Part shown: one piece after another, positions 57,516 through 64,000 of the stretch | Layout: each line of letters starts with the position of its first letter | How positions within the stretch are numbered: position 1 is the first letter of the stretch | NCBI GenBank assembly: GCA_034926785.1 | Contig: JAYFQU010000018.1 | Span: 58,912 to 122,911 of the forward strand | Direction: 5' to 3' | Source: UBA7703 sp034926785 | Lineage (GTDB): Bacteria; Bacillota; Clostridia; Christensenellales; CAG-138 | DNA length: 64,000 bases | Made by a program: the position numbers and the translations under genes | Notes under the pieces: generated by a model | Seen by the model: only the letters and a program-made list of their open reading frames with translations | Told to the model about the DNA's origin: nothing | Databases searched by the model: none

Positions 57516-58592
57516 TTGCCAACCCGCACTCACAACGCCGTTTGGCTCGAAAAACAGAATAGATGGCAGATTAAAGCGCAGAAAGACGGCGTTCGAAAAA
57601 CGTTCACATCGTCGTTAGCCGGCCGCGCCGGAAAAGCAGAGGCGAACCGAAAAGCGGATGAATGGCTTGCGTCCACGACGATTGATCAAAATACAAAAGT
57701 AGTAGACCTATGGCCTAAGTGGGCTGATACGATCAGCAGCAAGATAACAAAAGGGCAAGCCGCTACGTTTTGGAAAAATCACATATTCGTCTTGGGAAAC
57801 ATTAAGATCGGGTCATTAAACGAAGGAGACCTGCAAAGCGTTGTCGATGCATCGTTTAAGAATGGGCTTTCAAAGAAAACCATATCGCTCATTCGAGCTT
57901 GTATGGTATCGTTCGTAAAGTGGTGCAGAAAGAATCGTTATACCACGATCACAACAGAAGATGTGGTTATTCCGAAGAACGCGCCCGTTGTCGGAAAGAA
58001 AATACTGCAGCCGGATGACCTCACAAAGCTGTTCGCGCTAAAAGAAGGTCTGTATGTCAATCTATACAAGTTCGGAGTTATTACCGGGCTAAGACCGGGC
58101 GAACTGGTTGGGCTGAAATGGTCGGACGTATCGGGAGAGATTTTGAGCGTCAGAAGGTCGGTAAACCGAGATAATGAAATCACCGCAGGAAAGAATGACA
58201 ACGCGAAAAGGTCTATCCGTCTCGGTAAATATGAGCTTGCCATATTGGAGGATCAGCACGAGGCGTTGAAGCGGCGCGGCATGATTTCGCCGTGGATCTT
58301 CCCGGCGAAAAACGGAGATCACGCGCTACCGGAGTGCGTCGTAAAGAGCTGGGCGAGGCTATGCAAAGCGAACGGCATGCAACCCGTTACGATGTACGGG
58401 CTACGGCACACATTTGTGTCCATGACCTCCGACATGCCGGAGGGATTGAAGAAAAAACGAGTCGGTCACTCAAAGAACATGGATACAGAAGGTGTTTACG
58501 GAAAGCGGTTTGATGGAGACGATTTGCTAGAGGCGGAATACATCGAAAATCGATTTGACGAAATTCTCAAACCCACCCAAAAACCCACTTGA
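57516..58592 (+). CDS. int: Tyrosine integrase
   Basis: 358 residues, TTG start with AGGTG upstream. Arm-binding N-terminus (AVWLEKQNRWQIKAQKDGVR), core-binding domain, and a catalytic domain with ITGLRPGELVGLKW (first Arg), YGLRHTFVSM (His-x-x-Arg region), VGHSKNMDTEGVYGK (His and nucleophile Tyr). It is the last gene of the lysogeny operon, 120 bp from attR; its 3' end encodes the right arm-type repeats. It inserts the phage at tRNA-Pro. Confidence 0.93.
   Translation: MPTRTHNAVWLEKQNRWQIKAQKDGVRKTFTSSLAGRAGKAEANRKADEWLASTTIDQNTKVVDLWPKWADTISSKITKGQAATFWKNHIFVLGNIKIGSLNEGDLQSVVDASFKNGLSKKTISLIRACMVSFVKWCRKNRYTTITTEDVVIPKNAPVVGKKILQPDDLTKLFALKEGLYVNLYKFGVITGLRPGELVGLKWSDVSGEILSVRRSVNRDNEITAGKNDNAKRSIRLGKYELAILEDQHEALKRRGMISPWIFPAKNGDHALPECVVKSWARLCKANGMQPVTMYGLRHTFVSMTSDMPEGLKKKRVGHSKNMDTEGVYGKRFDGDDLLEAEYIENRFDEILKPTQKPT
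58568..58591 (+). other. Integrase arm-type repeats, right side
   Basis: CAAACCCACCCA (58568-58579) and AAAACCCACTTG (58580-58591), 12 bp apart, same orientation and spacing as 20081-20104. They lie in the last codons of int. The AT-rich stretch from here to attR (58593-58711) shows no gene and probably holds further protein sites. Confidence 0.65.
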
Positions 58593-58711
58593 TGTATTGG
58601 GTTATGATTATTAACTTAATGTTGCGATACAAATACTGGATTTGTTGTTAAATTGTGTCAATATTATCATACTATAACAGTAATAGTTGCATGTTGACCA
58701 TAGTTTAATTA

Positions 58712-58736
58712 GTTCAAATCCAGTCACCCCGACCAC
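58712..58736 (+). other. attR core
   Basis: 25 bases identical to attL (20007-20031), with the native tRNA-Pro downstream sequence on its right. Confidence 0.95.
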
Positions 58737-59014
58737 AAAAAAGACCATCCGGCCGGGTGGTCTTTTTTGTGCCCGTTCAGATTAACTGGATTTGAAGCCG
58801 CGATAAAAAAATGATCCGGTGGATCGTTTTTCGCGGCGGGGTAGCGCAGGCGAGCGCTTGCGCCGCGCGAAGCGCATGCAAGCCGCAGCCTAAGCGGAAA
58901 ATCCAGTCACCCCGACCACAAAAAAGACCATCCAGCCGGGTGGTCTTTTTTGTGCCCGTTCAGATTAACTGGATTTGAAGCCGCGATAAAAAAATGATCC
59001 GGTGGATCGTTTTT
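58716..59014 (+). repeat. 116-bp direct duplication containing tRNA-Pro 3' end and its terminator
   Basis: 58716-58831 and 58899-59014 are nearly identical (one visible difference in the hairpin: CGG/CAG), separated by 67 bp of GC-rich hairpin-prone sequence. Each unit holds 21 bases of the tRNA-Pro 3' end plus CCA, the terminator, and a downstream segment. The second unit (58899-58919) is therefore a near-copy of the att core. Confidence 0.9.
58737..58768 (+). terminator. Native terminator of the tRNA operon, now behind attR
   Basis: AAAAAAGACCA-T-CC-GGCC-GG-G-TGGTCTTTTTT, a strong hairpin with T6. A second copy with one base change is at 58920-58951. Confidence 0.85.
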
Positions 59015-59022
59015 AAAAGCAA

Positions 59023-59061
59023 AACCCACCGGCAAAGTCCGCAGGATTTTTCCGGTGGGTT
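59023..59061. terminator. Hairpin with CAAAGTCC loop
   Basis: AACCCACCGG pairs with CCGGTGGGTT around a loop beginning CAAAGTCCGCAGG. A related hairpin is at 63865-63899. It may terminate the leftward ferritin transcript together with a smaller stem GCAG...CTGC at 59066-59081. Confidence 0.55.
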
Positions 59062-59186
59062 AAAGGCAGCCGTTTAACTGCTTCTTTTGATTTGTCCCCG
59101 GCAGCTGGCTTGAAGCAAACACGATATATTAATATCTACCGTTGCTTCACAGGTTCCCGTTATGCTGCCAATTGTTTGAATACTTC

Positions 59187-59699
59187 TTAGAGAACCAGGC
59201 TCGGCGGGTTATACATCCGCGTGCCCATCTCCTGATCGAGCATATAGAGGCCCTTGCTGTCCGTGCCAAAGAGTTCCATCTTCTTGATGTTGTCGTTGGC
59301 ATTGGTCTCCTCCTCCGCCTGTTCTTTGACGAACCAGTCAAGGAACTGCATGGTGCGGAAATCCTTTGCCTCGTAAGCGGCTTCATAGATCGTATGAATG
59401 GATGCGGTCACAAACTGCTCGTGTTCCAACCCGGCGCAGAGTGCGTCGATGTGCTTCTTCATAACGGTATCCGGCTTGCCAATGGCTTCGAAAGTAACCT
59501 TTATTTCGTTATTCTGCATGTACTTGATAAACAGAAGCGCGTGGTCGCGCTCCTCCTGCGCCTGAATCATGAACCAGTTGGCAAAACCCTTCAAGCCTTG
59601 CTCTTCATAATAATTGGCAAAGTGCAGATACAGATATGCGGAATAAAACTCCTTCGTAATCTGTTCGTTCAATAGCTTCATAACTTTTTCTGTAAACAT
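59187..59699 (-). CDS. ftnA: Ferritin
   Basis: 170 residues from MFTEKVMKLLNEQITKEF, chosen because AAGGAG lies nine bases upstream; a longer open frame exists. Four-helix bundle with the ferroxidase residues: E in NEQITKEFYSAYLYLHFANY, E and H in AQEERDHALLFIKYM, and E in KEQAEEETNANDNI. Oxidises and stores iron, protecting from oxygen. Single gene unit. Confidence 0.95.
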   Translation of the reverse strand: MFTEKVMKLLNEQITKEFYSAYLYLHFANYYEEQGLKGFANWFMIQAQEERDHALLFIKYMQNNEIKVTFEAIGKPDTVMKKHIDALCAGLEHEQFVTASIHTIYEAAYEAKDFRTMQFLDWFVKEQAEEETNANDNIKKMELFGTDSKGLYMLDQEMGTRMYNPPSLVL

Positions 59700-60261
59700 A
59701 CTGCAAATCTCCTTTTTCTCTTCTGTTCCGTTTGTTGCGCTCTTATCCTGATTTGAGTATACGAGTTCTAACAGCATCATACCGTGTCTTTATCACGGTT
59801 TCAAGTGTATTTCTGGTGTCTTTGGGTGATTTTTATACGAACCCGCGCGCAAACAGGGAAATGATCCCAACCGCACAGGCCGCCACGACAATGGTGGAAG
59901 ATGAAACAGCCGTTTAAGGGACCGACTTGCCGGATTTGCGCCGCCGCGGGCGTCTCTGCATAGGGTGTATTCGTGTTTCCCAGCGGCCTCGCGCCTCGGC
60001 TTGGGTCGATCGGCTAAACTTCGCCGATTATGGGTGCCTTCGACGATTGCCGCCGTATGCGGCCTTTCATCTAAACGCGAAAACGAGAAACCTTCCCCCT
60101 TCCGCTCATCGGGCATAGAATGTCGCCCCGCCGACTTTGGTTGGCGCGGGTATTCCTGTTTCACGCCAACGAGAAGCAAAATATTCAAAGGTTTCTTGTT
60201 GCCTCGCCACGCGAAGTATGTTATAGTGGCGCGGTAATTTATATCGATTGGGGGGAATTGA
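59700..60261. other. 560-bp intergenic region with one promoter
   Basis: No convincing gene in either strand; open frames here lack binding sites and have composition unlike proteins. A rightward promoter for the ABC exporter is seen at 60199-60227. The inverted pair CGCCAC/GTGGCG spans its spacer and -10. The segment 59780-60190 shows no recognisable signal. Confidence 0.6.
60199..60227 (+). promoter_or_regulatory. Promoter of the ABC exporter operon
   Basis: TTGCCT (60199-60204), 17 bases, TATAGT (60222-60227). CGCCAC (60205-60210) and GTGGCG (60226-60231) form an inverted repeat across it, a possible operator. Confidence 0.6.
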
Positions 60262-61176
60262 TTGAATCCTATCATCGAGGTCTCCGGCCTGCAAAAATCA
60301 TATGGGGCGGTGCATGCGGTCAAGGGGATCGACTTCTACGTGGAGAGCGGAAAAATCTTCGCCTTCCTTGGGCCAAACGGCGCGGGGAAATCCACCACAA
60401 TCGACATCATCTGCACCTTTTTACGTGCGGACGCGGGTGAGGTCGTCGTAGACGGACACACGCTCGGCCGTGACGATAACGCCATCCGCCAGAGTATCGG
60501 CGCGGTGTTTCAGGATGGTCTGCTCGACCCTCTGCTCACCGTGCAGGAGAACCTTCGCATCCGCGCAGGCTTTTACGGCCTCGGCGGCAGAAAACGGGAG
60601 CAGGTAATCGCGAGCGTCGCCCAGCGCGTCGGCATCGAGGAAATCCTCAAGCGCCCATATGGCAAGCTCTCCGGCGGTCAGCGCCGCAGATGCGACATTG
60701 CGCGCGCGCTGGTGAACACACCAAAGATCCTCTTTCTCGACGAGCCGACCACCGGCCTGGATCCGCAAACGCGCAAAAGCGTCTGGGAGACCATCACGAA
60801 GCTCCAGCAGGACTCCGGCATGACCATATTCCTCACCACGCATTATATGGAGGAGGCCGCAGAGGCGGACTATGTGATCGTTATCGACAGCGGAACCATC
60901 GTCGCCAAGGGTACGCCTTCCGAATTGAAGGAGCGCTACACCAGCGACAAACTCACGCTGGTGACCAAGGAGCCGGAGGCGCTCGCGGCAAAGCTCGCCG
61001 CAGAGGGGGTCGGCGCCGAGGTGGTCGCCAACCGAGTAACCGTCCGTGTGGGCAGCACCCTCGCCGCACTGCCGATTCTGGAGCGTTATCAGGGCGCAAT
61101 TGCCGGATTTACGGTGACTACGGGCACGATGGACGACGCCTTCATCGCCATCACGGGAAAGGAGATTCGCGAATGA
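60262..61176 (+). CDS. ABC exporter ATP-binding protein (DrrA-like)
   Basis: 304 residues, TTG start with GGGGGG seven bases upstream. Walker A FLGPNGAGKSTT, Q loop AVFQDGLLDPLLTVQENL, signature LSGGQRRRCDIARAL, Walker B ILFLDEPTTGLDPQTR, switch His TTHYMEEA, and a C-terminal domain of the DrrA/NatA type. Energises export of drugs, lipids or ions; substrate unknown. Confidence 0.93.
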   Translation: MNPIIEVSGLQKSYGAVHAVKGIDFYVESGKIFAFLGPNGAGKSTTIDIICTFLRADAGEVVVDGHTLGRDDNAIRQSIGAVFQDGLLDPLLTVQENLRIRAGFYGLGGRKREQVIASVAQRVGIEEILKRPYGKLSGGQRRRCDIARALVNTPKILFLDEPTTGLDPQTRKSVWETITKLQQDSGMTIFLTTHYMEEAAEADYVIVIDSGTIVAKGTPSELKERYTSDKLTLVTKEPEALAAKLAAEGVGAEVVANRVTVRVGSTLAALPILERYQGAIAGFTVTTGTMDDAFIAITGKEIRE

Positions 61177-62027
61177 TCAATTTTATGAAGCGCAACCTCC
61201 TTGTCTTCTTCAAGGATAAGTCCTCGGTATTCTTCTCTCTGCTGTCGGTGTTCATCATCATCGGCATGTATGCGCTCTTCCTTGGCGATGTTTGGACGAG
61301 CGACATGACGGACGTACCCGGCGCGCGGTATCTCATGGATAGCTGGATCGTCGCGGGGCTCATCGCCGTCACTTCGGTAACCACCACGATGGGCGCGTTT
61401 GGCACAATGGTGGAGGATCAATCCACCAAGCGCATCAAGGACATCCGCTCCGCGCCTCTGCCGCGTGTGAGCATCGCGGGGGGATATATCCTCAGTGCGT
61501 TCATCATCGGCGTAATCATGAGCGTGGTCGCGCTTGCGCTGTGCGAGCTGTATATCGTGAGCGGCGGCGGCGCGGCGCTCGGCGGCATGCAACTGCTCAG
61601 GGTATTCGGACTGATCGTACTTTCGACGTTCTCCAACACCGCGCTGGTGCTCTTCTTCGTCTCGTTTTTTCGGAGCAACAATGCGTTCTCGATCGCAAGC
61701 ACGATCATCGGCACCGTCATCGGTTTTATGACGGGCATCTATATCCCGATCGGTCAGCTGCCGGAGGGAGTGCAGTGGGTCATCAAACTCTTTCCCCCTT
61801 CGCACAGCGCGCTGTTGCTGCGGCAGGTAATCATGGGCGACGCGCTGAACACGAGCTTCGCGGGCGCGCCCGCCGAGGCGCTCAACAGCTTTAAGGAGCT
61901 CATGGGCGTCACGTTTCAAATTGGCGACACGCAGGTGACCCCGATGCTCAGCATCGCGATTTTGCTCATCGCGGGGGTTGTGTTCCTCGGGCTGTCGATG
62001 ATTAATCTTTCCAGAAAGCGAAAGTGA
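61173..62027 (+). CDS. ABC-2 type exporter permease
   Basis: 284 residues; ATG overlaps the ATPase stop (ATGA). Six hydrophobic segments: SVFFSLLSVFIIIGMYALFL, WIVAGLIAVTSVTTTMGAFG, ILSAFIIGVIMSVVALALCE, LLRVFGLIVLSTFSNTALVL, ASTIIGTVIGFMTGIYIPIG, SIAILLIAGVVFLGLSMINL. GIYIPIGQLPEGVQWVIKLF is the ABC-2 signature. Forms the pore with the upstream ATPase. Confidence 0.92.
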   Translation: MINFMKRNLLVFFKDKSSVFFSLLSVFIIIGMYALFLGDVWTSDMTDVPGARYLMDSWIVAGLIAVTSVTTTMGAFGTMVEDQSTKRIKDIRSAPLPRVSIAGGYILSAFIIGVIMSVVALALCELYIVSGGGAALGGMQLLRVFGLIVLSTFSNTALVLFFVSFFRSNNAFSIASTIIGTVIGFMTGIYIPIGQLPEGVQWVIKLFPPSHSALLLRQVIMGDALNTSFAGAPAEALNSFKELMGVTFQIGDTQVTPMLSIAILLIAGVVFLGLSMINLSRKRK

Positions 62028-62043
62028 TTTCAAAGCAGGATGC

Positions 62044-62081
62044 AAATTGCCCCCGCTGGCGGTAGTCGGCGGGGGCAATTT
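62044..62081. terminator. Terminator after the ABC exporter
   Basis: AAATTGCCCCCGC pairs with GCGGGGGCAATTT (13 bp) 16 bases after the permease stop. Confidence 0.8.
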
Positions 62082-62117
62082 ACAAATCACAAAAACGGAG
62101 GATTGAGTCCGGTTAAC

Positions 62118-62170
62118 GTCAACCACTTTCTAATATTCGGTTGACATTTAGTCTCCCACTCCCCTATACT
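62118..62170 (+). promoter_or_regulatory. BirA box and promoter of birA-bioY
   Basis: Inverted repeat GTCAACC (62118-62124), 14 bases, GGTTGAC (62139-62145): the half-site and spacing expected of a BirA operator. Its right half overlaps the -35 TTGACA (62141-62146); the -10 TATACT is at 62165-62170 (18-base spacer). Biotin-loaded BirA would block this promoter. Confidence 0.8.
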
Positions 62171-62191
62171 ATCACTTAAGGAGATTCTCCC

Positions 62192-63166
62192 ATGACCGTA
62201 CAAGACCATCTCCGGCAGTTGCTGGAGACCAACAAGAGCACCTTCCTCTCCGGCGAGGAGATCGCACGCCGCCTCGGCGTCAGTCGTAACGCGATTTGGA
62301 AGGCAATCAAAGCCCTGCAGGCCGACGGCTACCCGATCCAAGCCGTGCCGAACAGGGGCTATTGTCTCGCGGCGAGCAGCGACATTCTCTCAGAAAGCGG
62401 CATTCGCCAATATCTGGCTGGTGAAGCGCAAACGCTCGATTTGCGCGTGTTCGACAGCGTAGACTCCACCAACCTCGTCCTGCGGCAGCTCGCCAATCAG
62501 GGAGCACCGGAGGGCACGGTGGTGATCTCCGCCGAACAGACCGGCGGGCGCGGACGCAAGGGGCGCAGTTTCTATTCCCCCGAGGGCACGGGCGTTTACG
62601 TCTCCCTCCTGCTCAAGCCAAAGATTGCGCCGGATGACGCAACCCTCATCACCACGACCGCCGCCGTCGCCGTCAGCGACGCTGTAGAGCGCCTCTCCGG
62701 ACGACCCTCCGCGATCAAATGGGTCAACGATGTATTCATGGATGGCAGAAAGGTCTGCGGAATCCTCACGGAGGGCTCGTTTGACATGGAGAGCGGGCAG
62801 TTTGAATACGCGATCCTTGGCACGGGCATCAATGTCTACACCCCTGCGGGCGGCTTTCCGGAGGAGATTCGCTCCATCGCCGGCAGCGTGCTGTCCTCCC
62901 CCGCGCCGGATGGCAAAAACCGGATGACTGCGGAGTATCTCAATCGCTTTCTCCCGCTCTATCGCAGTCTCGGCAGTGCGAGTACCAACGCGGCATATCG
63001 CCGCCGCAGCTTCGTGCTGGGCCGGATGATCAACCTGATCGCCGGCGATCGCGTCACCCCGGCCCGCGCGCTGGATGTGGACGAGAAATGCCGCCTCCTC
63101 GTAGAATATGCCGACGGGAGGCGCGAGTCGCTCTCCTCCGGCGAAATCAGCATCAAGCTGGCGTAG
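62192..63166 (+). CDS. birA: Bifunctional biotin-protein ligase and biotin operon repressor
   Basis: 324 residues. N-terminal HTH (FLSGEEIARRLGVSRNAIWK, AIKALQADGYPIQAVPNRGY), catalytic domain with SVDSTNLVLRQLA, EQTGGRGRKGRSFYSPEGTG (biotinoyl-AMP loop), AIKWVNDVFMDGRKVCGIL and GTGINVYT, and a C-terminal SH3-like domain. Biotinylates carboxylases and represses biotin genes; it likely represses itself and bioY through the BirA box. Confidence 0.95.
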   Translation: MTVQDHLRQLLETNKSTFLSGEEIARRLGVSRNAIWKAIKALQADGYPIQAVPNRGYCLAASSDILSESGIRQYLAGEAQTLDLRVFDSVDSTNLVLRQLANQGAPEGTVVISAEQTGGRGRKGRSFYSPEGTGVYVSLLLKPKIAPDDATLITTTAAVAVSDAVERLSGRPSAIKWVNDVFMDGRKVCGILTEGSFDMESGQFEYAILGTGINVYTPAGGFPEEIRSIAGSVLSSPAPDGKNRMTAEYLNRFLPLYRSLGSASTNAAYRRRSFVLGRMINLIAGDRVTPARALDVDEKCRLLVEYADGRRESLSSGEISIKLA

Positions 63167-63250
63167 TTTCCGTGGTTTCTGCCGCAGACTCGCAAAACAA
63201 AAAAAGGCGGCGCCCGCCGCAGAAAACAAGTTCAAAGGAGTACTATCCCA

Positions 63251-63817
63251 ATGAACCCTGTCGCAAAATCTCGCACATATCAAATGATCCTTGTCGCACT
63301 TTTCGCCGCGCTGATCGCGGTCGGCGCGTTTATCCGTATCCCTGTGCCGCTCGTTCCGTTCACGATGCAGACGTTTTTCATCGTCCTTGCGGGCATGATG
63401 CTAGGCAAAAAGCTTGGCGCGGCGAGCGCGCTGGTCTACCTCGCGGTCGGCCTCATCGGCATCCCCGTATTCACGCAGGGGGGTGGCATCGGCTACGTGC
63501 TCAAACCCTCGTTTGGGTATCTTATCGGCTTTGTCGTCGGTGCGTTCCTCACGGGCGCAATTGCGCGCAAGGCACCGCAGCCCACGTTCTGGCGGTTGAT
63601 GGCCGCTGCGCTCGCTGGCCTGCTCGCCGTCTATGTCATCGGCACAACGTATTTCTATTTCCTGAGCAACTATTACCTTGGGAAACAGGTTTCCGTCTGG
63701 ACCGCGGTTTTATATTGCTTCCTCGTGTTCGTGCCCGGCGATTTGGCGAAGAGCATCGTAGCCGCGCTGATCGCCAAACGCATGATTCCGGTTTTGCAGA
63801 AAAACAACCTGAGCTGA
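63251..63817 (+). CDS. bioY: Biotin transporter BioY
   Basis: 188 residues with six membrane helices. AALIAVGAFIRIPVPLVPFT, MQTFFIVLAGMMLGKKLGAA, LIGIPVFTQGGGIGYVLKPS, FGYLIGFVVGAFLTG are diagnostic for BioY, the S component of the biotin ECF transporter. AAAGGAG precedes the start. The 84-bp gap after birA shows no promoter, so an operon with birA is likely. Confidence 0.95.
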   Translation: MNPVAKSRTYQMILVALFAALIAVGAFIRIPVPLVPFTMQTFFIVLAGMMLGKKLGAASALVYLAVGLIGIPVFTQGGGIGYVLKPSFGYLIGFVVGAFLTGAIARKAPQPTFWRLMAAALAGLLAVYVIGTTYFYFLSNYYLGKQVSVWTAVLYCFLVFVPGDLAKSIVAALIAKRMIPVLQKNNLS

Positions 63818-63831
63818 ACAGCTTATACAAA

Positions 63832-63859
63832 ATGAGCCAATGCGGTTGCATTGGCTCAT
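63832..63859 (+). terminator. Hairpin after bioY
   Basis: A perfect 12-bp stem, ATGAGCCAATGC/GCATTGGCTCAT, 14 bases after bioY, without a T run directly behind. Together with the next hairpin it probably ends transcription. Confidence 0.6.
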
Positions 63860-63864
63860 CTCAG

Positions 63865-64000
63865 CCCATCGACAAAGTCCTGCGGACTCTGCCGATGGGT
63901 TTTACTTTGGGTTAAAATGACGCGAATCGCGCCATTTTTTCACAAATTCGGCGAATGAATCGCCAAATTTGAAGGAACATGGGGGATTTTCGAAATCCCC
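63865..64000 (+). repeat. Hairpin-rich tail, possible start of another repeat element
   Basis: CCCATCG/CGATGGG (63865-63899, loop with CAAAGTCC) followed by TTTT, then CGCG-type and AAATTCGGCG/CGCCAAATTT (63944-63970) stems and GGGGATTT/AAATCCCC at the end of the window. No protein frame fits. The first hairpin is related to 59023-59061. Confidence 0.55.

Larger units (their letters stand above)
20007..58736. mobile_element. Siphovirus-type prophage (about 38.7 kb) in tRNA-Pro
   Basis: Bounded by identical 25-bp cores at 20007-20031 and 58712-58736. It contains a tyrosine integrase, repressor/Cro pair, recombination and replication genes, late activator, terminase, portal, HK97 protease and capsid, tail tube, tape measure, baseplate, holins and endolysin. 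No essential module appears broken, so it could be inducible. Gene order is reversed with respect to the map (lytic genes leftward). Confidence 0.95.

Noticed and set aside
59793..60323. 176-residue leftward frame between ferritin and the ABC exporter
   Set aside because: Overlaps the exporter promoter and start, no ribosome binding site, low-complexity Arg/Pro composition.
61089..62126. 345-residue frame opposite the ABC permease
   Set aside because: Shadow frame with Arg/His/Asp-rich composition; the opposite strand is a clear membrane protein.

Overview
The window looks like a chromosomal segment of a Gram-positive Clostridia-type bacterium (Bacillota) carrying one complete-looking prophage. 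The grounds are strong AGGAGG-type ribosome binding sites, frequent GTG and TTG starts, TTGACA-N17-TATAAT promoters, an mraZ-led cell-wall cluster with a PASTA-type penicillin-binding protein, a MurE with the DNPR motif of diaminopimelate-adding enzymes, and a BirA/BioY biotin module. The species cannot be named from the sequence alone.

Left host part (1-19,950). A cut-off nicotinamidase-like gene is followed, on the minus strand, by a reduced division and cell-wall cluster read mraZ-rsmH-ftsL-pbp-murE-mraY-murD. murF, ftsW and murG are not in their usual places. MraY and the penicillin-binding protein both lack residues that are catalytic in their families, whereas MurE looks intact. mraZ has a textbook operator of three 5-base repeats every 10 bp inside its promoter. 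Divergently follow gyrB and gyrA type topoisomerase genes, a CNNM/CorC-type ion transporter preceded by a possible leader peptide and terminator, a frameshifted Sel1-repeat membrane protein, and an operon of a lipoyl-less E2-like acyltransferase and an acyl-CoA ligase. Two copies of a roughly 190-bp hairpin-rich repeat sit at gene ends, and each is flanked by a duplicated copy of the local terminator hairpin.

Prophage (20,007-58,736). A siphovirus of HK97 capsid type is integrated in the 3' end of tRNA-Pro(CGG), with 25-bp attL and attR cores and paired 12-bp-spaced arm-type repeats on both sides. It brings a replacement terminator for the interrupted tRNA operon. At attL lies a three-gene rightward cassette with its own operator-bearing promoter. 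Leftward from 55.8 kb run the early and replication genes (Cro-like, DUF1351, Rad52-type annealing protein, NinB-like, a YadA-like repeat protein, SSB, primosome-type protein, cytosine methyltransferase, DnaB, VRR-NUC, many small proteins). An ArpU/RinA-like late activator is followed by packaging, capsid, tail (with a -1 frameshifted tail chaperone) and lysis genes. Rightward from about 55.86 kb runs the lysogeny operon: repressor, ImmA-like protease, zinc-ribbon membrane protein, orphan Phd antitoxin and integrase. The lytic and lysogenic promoters face each other.

Right host part (58,737-64,000). The original tRNA-Pro terminator is present as a 116-bp direct duplication. Then come a ferritin, a drug/polysaccharide-type ABC exporter (ATPase plus permease), and birA-bioY under a BirA-box promoter. 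The window ends in a stretch of nested hairpins that resembles another repeat element.
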